Below, piece after piece: positions 57,678-64,000 of a DNA stretch of 64,000 nt. Origin of the DNA: Azospirillum sp. SYSU D00513 (GTDB taxonomy: Bacteria; Pseudomonadota; Alphaproteobacteria; Azospirillales; Azospirillaceae); the NCBI RefSeq assembly GCF_017356015.1, contig NZ_JAFIQV010000008.1:1-64000 (forward strand). Reading direction: 5' to 3'. The notes below the pieces were generated by a model. It was given only the letters and a program-made list of their open reading frames with translations. It was not told the origin of the DNA and did not search any database. The position numbers were made by a program, and so were the translations under genes. The stretch's first letter is position 1. The number at the start of each line of letters is the position of its first letter.

Positions 57678-58970
57678 TTACAGCAAGTCACGCATTCGAA
57701 ACCAGAGCATTGCGAGCACCAGCGCCGGGGTGCGCAGCCGGCGTCCGCCGGGGAAGGCGTGGTGAGGAATGCGGGCGAAGACGTCGAACCGTTCCGCCGT
57801 GCCGCGGATCGCCTCGGCGATGGTCCGGCCGGCAATGCCGGTCAGCGCTACCCCGTGGCCGGAATAGCCGTGCGCGAAATAGACCGTCGGCGACAGGCGC
57901 CCCAGCTGGGGCAGCCGGTTCATCGTGATGGCGACGTTGCCGCCCCAGCACTGCTCCACCGCCACGCCGCGCAGCTGCGGGAAGACCGCCAGCATCTTGG
58001 CGCGCAGAACCGCCTTCAGCCCTGGCTGGTCGAGGCCGGAATAGCTGACGCCGCCCCCGAACAGCAGCCGGTGGTCGGACGAGCGGCGGAAATAGTTCAG
58101 GACGAAATTCATGTCGCTGACCGCGATGTTCGTCGGCAGCAGCGACGCCGCGCGCTCCTCGCCCAGGGGCTCGGTCGCGACGACGTAGGTCGCGACCGGC
58201 ATGATCGTGGTCTCCAGCGCCGGCGCCACCCGGCCGAGATAGGCGTTGCCGCCCAGCACCAGGAACTTCGCCCGCACGGTGCCCGCCGCGGTCTCCGCCC
58301 GGGGCTCGGGCCCCGTGTCGATGCGCGTGACCGGCGTTTCCTCGAAGATGCGCACCCCGGCCGCTTGGCAGGCGTCGGCGAGGCCCAGCGCGTAGTTCAG
58401 CGGGTGCAGGTGCCCGCTGCCGGAGTCGTGGAGCCCGCCGATGTAGGACCGGCTCGCCACCAGCTCTTCCATCTCCGCCCGGTCGAGGCGCCGCACGCCG
58501 TCGTAGCCGTAGCGGCCGCGCATCTCCTCCACCATGTCGTCCACGTCGCGCAGGTGGCGCGGCTTCACGGCGGCGTAGGCGTAGCCCCAGGTCAGGTCGC
58601 AGGCGATGCGGTGGCGCTCGACCCTCGCGGCCAGCATCGCCTTCGCCTCCTCGCCGAGGTCCCAGAGGCTGCGCGCGTCCTCCTTGCCGACCATCGACTC
58701 GATGGCCGCCATGGATTTGTTGTAGCCGGTGATGATCTGGCCGCCGTTGCGGCCCGAGGCGCCCCAGCCGACCCGCCGGGCCTCCAGAAGCACGACGTCG
58801 AAGCCGTGCTCGGCCAGTTCGAGCGCCGCCGTCAGGCCGGTGTAGCCGCCACCCACGACGCAGACGTCGCAGCGCAGGTCGCCGTCCAGGGCCGGGTGGC
58901 GGGGATGGGGGTTGGCCGTGTCGGCGTACCAGGAGCGGACATGGCCGGAGGGGGTGCGGGGTGCGGGCAT
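57678..58970 (-). CDS. puuB: gamma-glutamylputrescine oxidase
   Basis: A 430-residue FAD oxidase of the DAO family. The nucleotide-binding motif VCVVGGGYTGLTAALELAEH is near residue 40, followed by GWGASGRNGGQI. The C-terminal YFAHGYSGHGVALTGIAG is the second FAD contact. The pattern and the neighbours (puuA divergent, potFGH next) indicate oxidation of gamma-glutamylputrescine, the second step of the Puu pathway. The rest of the pathway (puuC, puuD) is not in the window. Confidence 0.9.
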   Translation of the reverse strand: MPAPRTPSGHVRSWYADTANPHPRHPALDGDLRCDVCVVGGGYTGLTAALELAEHGFDVVLLEARRVGWGASGRNGGQIITGYNKSMAAIESMVGKEDARSLWDLGEEAKAMLAARVERHRIACDLTWGYAYAAVKPRHLRDVDDMVEEMRGRYGYDGVRRLDRAEMEELVASRSYIGGLHDSGSGHLHPLNYALGLADACQAAGVRIFEETPVTRIDTGPEPRAETAAGTVRAKFLVLGGNAYLGRVAPALETTIMPVATYVVATEPLGEERAASLLPTNIAVSDMNFVLNYFRRSSDHRLLFGGGVSYSGLDQPGLKAVLRAKMLAVFPQLRGVAVEQCWGGNVAITMNRLPQLGRLSPTVYFAHGYSGHGVALTGIAGRTIAEAIRGTAERFDVFARIPHHAFPGGRRLRTPALVLAMLWFRMRDLL

Positions 58971-59139
58971 GGCCCCCTTTTGCTGCCGCGCGCCGGATTC
59001 GTCAACCGGCTGAGCCTTTTATACGCGTTTGCCGCCTGTTCCCCCCTGTGCAAAGCGCCCTCCTCGGCGCATACTCTCTGCCATCGGCAACGGAACAGGA
59101 GATGGGCTGCCCATCCATCGGCGCGGCCCGGCGCATTTC

Positions 59140-60483
59140 ATGGGCTTCATGGAAGATTTCATCAAGAAGAACCGCATTACCGAAGTCGAATGCCTGGTTC
59201 CCGACATGTCGGGCATCGCGCGCGGCAAGATCGTCCCGGCCGAGAAGTTCCTGCGCATCCTGCGCGACCGCGGCCTGCGGCTGCCGGAATCGATCTTCGT
59301 GCAGACGGTCACCGGCGAATTCCCGGACGACGAGGACATCACCTCGGACGAGAATTCCGACATCTACATGATCCCGGACGAGCGCACGATCCGTTTCGTG
59401 CCCTGGTACAACGAGCCGACCGCCCAGGTCCTCAACGACTGCGTCTACGCCGACGGCAACCCGGTGGCCTTCTCGCCCCGCCATGTGCTCAAGCGCGTGC
59501 TGTCGCTCTACGAGGAGCGCGGCTGGAAGCCCGTCGTGGCGCCGGAACTGGAATTCTTCCTGGTCCAGGTCAACAAGGACCCCGACTACCCGCTGGTGCC
59601 GCCAGTCGGCCGCAACGGCCGGGTGGAGAGCGGACGGCAGGCCTTCGGCATCGACGCCGTCAACGAGTTCGACCCGATCTTCGAGGCGATCTACGATTTC
59701 TGCGAGGCGCAGGACATCGACATCGACACGCTGACGCACGAGGCGGGCGCGGCGCAGATCGAGATCAACTTCAACCACGGCGACCCGCTGGAGCTGGCCG
59801 ACCAGGCCTTCCTGTTCAAGCGCACCGCGCGCGAGGCGGCGTTGCGCCATCAGGTCTACGCGACCTTCATGGCCAAGCCCATGCAGGGTGAGCCGGGCAG
59901 CGCGATGCACATCCACCAGTCCGTGATCGACGCGAAGACCGGCCGCAACCTGTTCGCCGAACCGGACGGCGCCGACAGCCAGCTCTTCCTGGCGCACATC
60001 GCCGGGCTTCAGAGGTTCCTGCCGGAATGCATGCCGCTGGTGGCGCCGAACGTGAACTCCTACCGCCGGCTCGTGCCCTATTACGACGCGCCGATCAACG
60101 TCCACTGGGGCCGCGACAACCGCACCACCGGCCTGCGCGTGCCGGTGTCCCAGCCGGACTCGCGCCGGGTGGAGAACCGGGTGGCCGGCGCCGACGCCAA
60201 CCCCTACCTGTCGATCGCCGCCTCGCTCGCCTGCGGCTATCTCGGCATGGTCATGGGGCTGGAACCGAGCGAACCGGTGAAGGGATCGGCCTACCGGCTG
60301 GCCTTCCAGTTCCCGCGCCACCAGAACGAGGCGCTGGCCCGCTTCAACGCCTGCGCGCCCCTGCGCGAGACGCTGGGCGACAAGTTCATCCAGGCGGTCA
60401 CCTGCGTGAAGCAGACGGAGTACGAGGCCTACAACCGCGTGATCAGCTCCTGGGAACGCGAGAACCTCCTGCTCAACGTCTGA
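59140..60483 (+). CDS. puuA: gamma-glutamylputrescine synthetase (glutamine-synthetase family)
   Basis: A 447-residue ligase joining glutamate to putrescine. The catalytic core has the glutamine-synthetase motifs VVAPELEFFLVQVN, HEAGAAQIEINF, PGSAMHIHQS and NRTTGLRVP. The start at 59140 (MGFMEDFIKKN) is chosen; ATG at 59149 is an alternative. The family also includes glutamine-synthetase-like proteins for other amines, but the context (puuB divergent, putrescine importer downstream) favours PuuA. The stop codon opens a 14-bp tandem repeat. Confidence 0.9.
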   Translation: MGFMEDFIKKNRITEVECLVPDMSGIARGKIVPAEKFLRILRDRGLRLPESIFVQTVTGEFPDDEDITSDENSDIYMIPDERTIRFVPWYNEPTAQVLNDCVYADGNPVAFSPRHVLKRVLSLYEERGWKPVVAPELEFFLVQVNKDPDYPLVPPVGRNGRVESGRQAFGIDAVNEFDPIFEAIYDFCEAQDIDIDTLTHEAGAAQIEINFNHGDPLELADQAFLFKRTAREAALRHQVYATFMAKPMQGEPGSAMHIHQSVIDAKTGRNLFAEPDGADSQLFLAHIAGLQRFLPECMPLVAPNVNSYRRLVPYYDAPINVHWGRDNRTTGLRVPVSQPDSRRVENRVAGADANPYLSIAASLACGYLGMVMGLEPSEPVKGSAYRLAFQFPRHQNEALARFNACAPLRETLGDKFIQAVTCVKQTEYEAYNRVISSWERENLLLNV

Positions 60484-60516
60484 CCGTCTTGGTCTGACCG
60501 TCTTGGTCTGACCGTC
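60481..60516 (+). repeat. 14-bp tandem repeat with stop codons in three frames
   Basis: TGACCGTCTTGGTC occurs twice in full and a third time in part (TGACCGTC). Because 14 is not a multiple of three, the TGA of each unit falls in a different frame. The first is the puuA stop. Confidence 0.85.
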
Positions 60517-60566
60517 CCCGGGCATGGCGCGGCCTTCGCGAAGCGTGGGCTGCGCCTCTCTAAACG

Positions 60567-60595
60567 TTGACAATCCTCTCTCTCGCGGGTGCAAT
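60567..60595 (+). promoter_or_regulatory. promoter for potF
   Basis: A perfect -35 TTGACA (60567-60572) is followed after 17 bases by TGCAAT (60590-60595), four of six matches. A small TACCC/GGGTA hairpin (60599-60615) lies in the leader. potF begins about 70 bases later. Confidence 0.45.
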
Positions 60596-60671
60596 GATAC
60601 CCGCCTTTTGGGTAGACCGTGCGGTGAGCGCCGCACCCCATCTTCGGACAACGAACAGGTCGGGGGCTTGA

Positions 60672-61775
60672 ATGAAAAAACGACTCGCATGCAGCGTCAT
60701 CGGCGCGGTGGCGGCGGTGACGGTCGCGGGATCGGCGCTGGCTCAGGACAAGAAGCCGGTCAACATCTACATCTGGAACGACTATCTGGCCGAGAGCACG
60801 GCCGACGACTTCACCAAGGCGACCGGCTACCCGACCCGGATCGACCTCTATGACAGCCTGGAGCTGCTGGAGCAGAAGGTGCTCGTCGGCAGCTCGGGCT
60901 ACGACGTGATCGTCCCGACCGCCGAGCCGACCCTGTCGCGCATGATCCAGGCCAAGGTCGTGGCGCCGCTCGACAAGTCGAAGATCCCGAACCTGAAGAA
61001 CGTGGATCCGCAGATCCTGAAGCTCCTGGAGAACTCGGATCCCGGCAACAAGTTCGCCGTGCCCTATCTCGGCGGCACGGTCGGCATCGGCATCAACGTG
61101 GAGAAGGTCAAGGCGGCCGCGCCGGGCGTGGCGCTCGACAGCTGGGACCTGATCTTCAAGCCCGAGGTGGCGCAGAAGCTGTCCTCCTGCGGCATCACCG
61201 TCATGGATTCCGCGACCGACGTGATCCCCTCGGTGCTGGCCTATCTGGGTCTCGACCCGACCTCCGAGAAGAAGGAGGATCTGGACAAGGTCGAGAAGGC
61301 GATGATGGCGGTCCGCCCGCACATCAAGCAGTTCGTGACCGGCCAGAACATCGACCTGCTCGCGGCCGGCGACGCCTGCGTCGTCATGGCCTACAGCGGC
61401 GACGTCAGCCAGGCGGCGACCCGCGCCGAGGAAGCCAAGAACGGCGTGAAGGTCGAGTACCTCATGCCGAAGGAGGGCGTGCAGGCCTGGTGGGACACGC
61501 TGGCCATCCCGGCTGACTCGAAGAACAAGGACGGCGCCCACGCCTTCATCAACTTCACGCTCGACCCGGCCAACATGGCGGCCATCACCAACTTCGTCCA
61601 ATACCCGAACGCGGTTCCGGCCTCGCTCGAGAAGGTGGATGAGGCGGTGAAGGCCAATCCCGCCGTCTATGCCCAGCCGGGCACCAACGTGAAGCTGTTC
61701 TCGCTGAAGCCGGTCAGCCAGCAGGCCGACCGCGCCCGCACCCGCCTCTGGACCAAGATCAAGACCGGCAGGTAA
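60672..61775 (+). CDS. potF: putrescine-binding protein of ABC importer
   Basis: A 367-residue periplasmic binding protein with a signal peptide ending AGSALA. Typical positions are VNIYIWNDYLAESTADDFTK near the mature start, YDSLELLEQKVL, VPYLGGTVGIGIN and AAGDACVVMAYSGDV. These match PotF (putrescine) rather than PotD. Binding specificity is inferred from family and context. A 16-bp hairpin separates it from potG, which usually raises the level of the binding protein over the permease parts. Confidence 0.92.
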   Translation: MKKRLACSVIGAVAAVTVAGSALAQDKKPVNIYIWNDYLAESTADDFTKATGYPTRIDLYDSLELLEQKVLVGSSGYDVIVPTAEPTLSRMIQAKVVAPLDKSKIPNLKNVDPQILKLLENSDPGNKFAVPYLGGTVGIGINVEKVKAAAPGVALDSWDLIFKPEVAQKLSSCGITVMDSATDVIPSVLAYLGLDPTSEKKEDLDKVEKAMMAVRPHIKQFVTGQNIDLLAAGDACVVMAYSGDVSQAATRAEEAKNGVKVEYLMPKEGVQAWWDTLAIPADSKNKDGAHAFINFTLDPANMAAITNFVQYPNAVPASLEKVDEAVKANPAVYAQPGTNVKLFSLKPVSQQADRARTRLWTKIKTGR

Positions 61776-61810
61776 GCGAAGCTGCGCCGGTCCGGCCCAG
61801 CCTGACGCCG

Positions 61811-61850
61811 CGCCCCGGACGGCCCCCTTGAACAGGGGCCGTCCGGGGCG
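61811..61850 (+). terminator. very strong hairpin between potF and potG
   Basis: CGCCCCGGACGGCCCC and GGGGCCGTCCGGGGCG form a perfect 16-bp stem with an 8-base loop, followed by TTGCTTTG. The T-run is weak. Likely a partial terminator or mRNA-stabilising structure protecting potF transcripts. Confidence 0.6.
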
Positions 61851-61952
61851 TTGCTTTGAGCCGCCGCCCCACGCAGGCGCGATCCAGCCCCCCGGTTTCC
61901 CGCCCCCATTTCCTGAACCGCGCGTCGCCGGACGCGCACCAGAAGGACGCCG

Positions 61953-63104
61953 ATGGCCAGCCAGCCGATCCGCAAGCCCACCAGACTGGAGCCCTGGCAG
62001 GACCCGGGCCAGACCCCCTATGTCCGCATCGACCGCGTGACCAAGCGCTTCGGCGATTTCGTCGCGGTGGACGAGGTCAGCCTGTCGATCCACCGGGGCG
62101 AGTTCTTCGCGCTGCTCGGCGGCTCCGGTTCGGGCAAGACGACGCTGCTCCGCATGCTCGCGGGCTTCGAGACGCCGTCGGACGGCAAGATCTACATCGA
62201 CGGCGTCGACATGACCGGCATCCCGCCCTACGAGCGGCCGGTCAACATGATGTTCCAGTCCTACGCGCTGTTCCCGCACATGACGGTCGAGCAGAACGTC
62301 GCCTTCGGGCTGAAGCAGGACCGCGTGCCCAAGCCAGAGATCCGCGACCGCGTGGCCGAGATGCTGAACCTCGTCCAGCTCGGCCAGTTCGCCAAGCGCA
62401 AGCCCCACCAGCTCTCGGGCGGGCAGCGGCAGCGCGTGGCGCTGGCCCGCTCGCTGGTGAAGAGGCCGAAGCTTCTCCTGCTGGACGAGCCGCTGGGTGC
62501 CTTGGACCGGCGCCTGCGCGAGCAGACCCAGTTCGAGCTGGTCAACATCCAGGAGCGTCTGGGCATCACCTTCATCGTGGTCACCCACGACCAGGAGGAG
62601 GCGATGACCATGTCCAGCCGCATCGCCGTGATGAACCACGGCAAGATCGCCCAGGTCGGCACGCCGAGCGAGGTCTACGAGTACCCGAACAGCCGCTTCG
62701 TCTCGGAATTCATCGGCTCGGTGAACCTCTTCGAGGGGATCGTGGCCGAGGAGCAGTCCGACCATGTGCTGATCCGGTCGGAGGAGGCGGGCTGCGACCT
62801 CTACATCAACCACGGCGTGATGGTGCCCCCCGGAACCAGGGTGGCCGTCGCCATCCGGCCGGAGAAGATCACCCTCGCCAAGGAGGCGCCGGCCGCAGCC
62901 GACGGGCGCAACCTCGCGCGCGGCCTCGTGCGGGAGATCGCCTATCTCGGCGACATGTCGATCTATCTGGTGCAGCTCGCCGGGGGCAAGACGGTGCGCG
63001 TGACGGCGCCGAACGTGACCCGGCGGACCGAGATGCCGATCACCTGGGAGGACGAGGTGTATCTGTCCTGGCAGCCCTTCGCCGGCGTGGTGCTGACCCA
63101 ATGA
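61953..63104 (+). CDS. potG: putrescine ABC transporter, ATP-binding protein
   Basis: A 383-residue ATPase. Walker A is GGSGSGKTTLLR near residue 50, the signature is [15 protein letters not shown] and Walker B is LLLDEPLGALDRR. The C-terminal TOBE-type domain (from about residue 295) includes VAVAIRPEKITL. The start at 61953 gives MASQPIRKPTRLE; an AGAAGGA ribosome site lies about eight bases upstream. It overlaps potH by four bases (ATGA). Confidence 0.95.
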   Translation: MASQPIRKPTRLEPWQDPGQTPYVRIDRVTKRFGDFVAVDEVSLSIHRGEFFALLGGSGSGKTTLLRMLAGFETPSDGKIYIDGVDMTGIPPYERPVNMMFQSYALFPHMTVEQNVAFGLKQDRVPKPEIRDRVAEMLNLVQLGQFAKRKPHQLSGGQRQRVALARSLVKRPKLLLLDEPLGALDRRLREQTQFELVNIQERLGITFIVVTHDQEEAMTMSSRIAVMNHGKIAQVGTPSEVYEYPNSRFVSEFIGSVNLFEGIVAEEQSDHVLIRSEEAGCDLYINHGVMVPPGTRVAVAIRPEKITLAKEAPAAADGRNLARGLVREIAYLGDMSIYLVQLAGGKTVRVTAPNVTRRTEMPITWEDEVYLSWQPFAGVVLTQ

Positions 63105-64000
63105 GCGGGCTGATTCACCGGCTGATGACGCGCGGCCGCGGCTTGGTCGTGGCGGTGCCCTATGTCTGGCTGCTGCTGTTCTTCCTCGTCCCCTTCCTGA
63201 TCATCCTCTACATCAGCTTCTCCGAAGCCGTGATCGCGCAGCCGCCCTTCACGCCGCTGGCGGAGCTGGTGCGGGACGAGGATTTCGGGACGACGAAGCT
63301 CCAGATCCTGCTGAACCTGTCCAATTACCAGCGGATGTTCGAGGATGACCTCTACATCCTGGCCTACCTGAATTCGGTCAAGATCGCGCTGATCACCACG
63401 CTCGCCTGCCTGCTGATCGGCTATCCCATGGCCTACGCGATCGCCAAGGCGCCGCCGTCGCGGCGCGGCACGCTGATGATGCTGGTGATCCTGCCCTTCT
63501 GGACCAGCTTCCTGATCCGCATCTACGCCTGGATCGGCATCCTCAAGGGCAACGGGCTGATCAGCAACTTCCTGCAATGGGCCGGCATCACGGCGGAGCC
63601 CTTCGAGATCCTCTATTCCGACTGGGCCGTCTATATCGGCATGACCTACGTCTATCTGCCCTTCATGGTGCTGCCGCTCTACGCCACGCTGGAGAAGCTG
63701 GACCCGGCGCTGCTGGAGGCGGCGGCCGATCTCGGATCGCGGCCTTTCCGGGCCTTCCTCCAGGTCACACTGCCGCTGTCGCTGCCGGGCATCGTCGCCG
63801 GCTCGCTCCTGGTCTTCATCCCCTCGGTCGGGGAGTTCGTGACGCCGGAGCTGCTGGGCGGGCCGGACACGCTGATGATCGGGCGCGTGCTGTGGAACGA
63901 GTTCTTCGCCAACCGCGACTGGCCGGTGGCCTCGGCGGTGGCGGTGGCTCTGCTGCTGTTCCTGGTGATCCCGATCATGGTCTTCCAGCACGTCCAGGGC
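63101..64000 (+). CDS. potH: putrescine ABC transporter permease (3' end outside window)
   Basis: The 300 codons present encode an inner-membrane permease. A first helix (VPYVWLLLFFLVPFLIILYI), a periplasmic loop, four more helices and the EAA loop LEAAADLGSRPFRAFLQVTL, near residue 215, are all typical of PotH. The reading frame is open at the window end, so only the last part is missing. It overlaps potG by four bases and should be followed by potI. Confidence 0.93.
   Translation, partial: MSGLIHRLMTRGRGLVVAVPYVWLLLFFLVPFLIILYISFSEAVIAQPPFTPLAELVRDEDFGTTKLQILLNLSNYQRMFEDDLYILAYLNSVKIALITTLACLLIGYPMAYAIAKAPPSRRGTLMMLVILPFWTSFLIRIYAWIGILKGNGLISNFLQWAGITAEPFEILYSDWAVYIGMTYVYLPFMVLPLYATLEKLDPALLEAAADLGSRPFRAFLQVTLPLSLPGIVAGSLLVFIPSVGEFVTPELLGGPDTLMIGRVLWNEFFANRDWPVASAVAVALLLFLVIPIMVFQHVQG

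Noticed and set aside
59102..59371. Out-of-frame ATG with good ribosome site overlapping the puuA start
   Set aside because: The encoded sequence is not protein-like and shares the region with the well-supported puuA N-terminus.
60429..63101. Long open frame on the minus strand opposite potF and potG
   Set aside because: Antisense artefact of high GC content; the plus-strand genes have clear motifs and operon structure.

Overview
The window is a high-GC, gene-dense bacterial chromosome segment. It looks alphaproteobacterial, most likely Rhodospirillales and closest in style to Azospirillum, though no rRNA or other decisive marker is present. Supporting signs are a BamF-type (DUF3035) lipoprotein, the SRP RNA-dnaX-ybaB-recR order, two DUF29 proteins, a CtrA-type site, EcfG-like promoters, a flagellar fliG and a GTG/TTG-rich start-codon usage.

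Layout. 1-7.6 kb: the tail of an unidentified gene, pgi, a small acidic protein, a coupled pentapeptide-repeat/PilZ pair, and two M16 peptidases (one zinc-competent, one without the zinc motif) followed upstream by the BamF-like lipoprotein. 7.6-13.8 kb: lspA and ileS, then a two-gene cassette of unknown function (a 144-residue protein and a degenerate ImmA/IrrE-like protein), then pyrE. 13.9-25.4 kb: DUF29, HupE-like and TAXI-type proteins, a patatin lipase, an outer-membrane-like protein, a GST, an M17 aminopeptidase, an isolated fliG, MarR, NlpC/P60, GhrA and a RluE-type pseudouridine synthase. 25.4-31.6 kb: a yejABEF-type oligopeptide importer. 31.7-37.1 kb: hisN-like, nudC, DUF29, pheA, kdsB and a membrane cytochrome c. 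37.2-42.9 kb: recR, ybaB, dnaX, SRP RNA, a receiver-domain protein and pgk. 43.1-49.5 kb: a methyltransferase, a CYTH-CHAD protein under a likely Pho box, a ParA-like ATPase, a Phd/PemK-type toxin-antitoxin pair, an orphan histidine kinase and a small protein under a CtrA-type site. 49.6-57.6 kb: a disulfide reductase/TVP38 pair, hldE, entericidin, infC, a PPP phosphatase and an unrecognised 342-residue coiled-coil protein. 57.7-64 kb: putrescine use, with puuB and puuA divergent, then potF, potG and the start of potH.

Four copies of one large palindromic intergenic repeat lie in the window. Two sit inside presumed operons (yejE-yejF and ybaB-recR), and one of these carries an exact 63-bp nested insertion made of two perfect hairpins. 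The other strong observations are the Pho box in front of a polyphosphate-type CYTH-CHAD gene, the cassette between pyrE and ileS, a possible leader-peptide attenuator for ileS, and a likely ATA start for infC. No tRNA, rRNA, CRISPR array, prophage or transposase gene was found.
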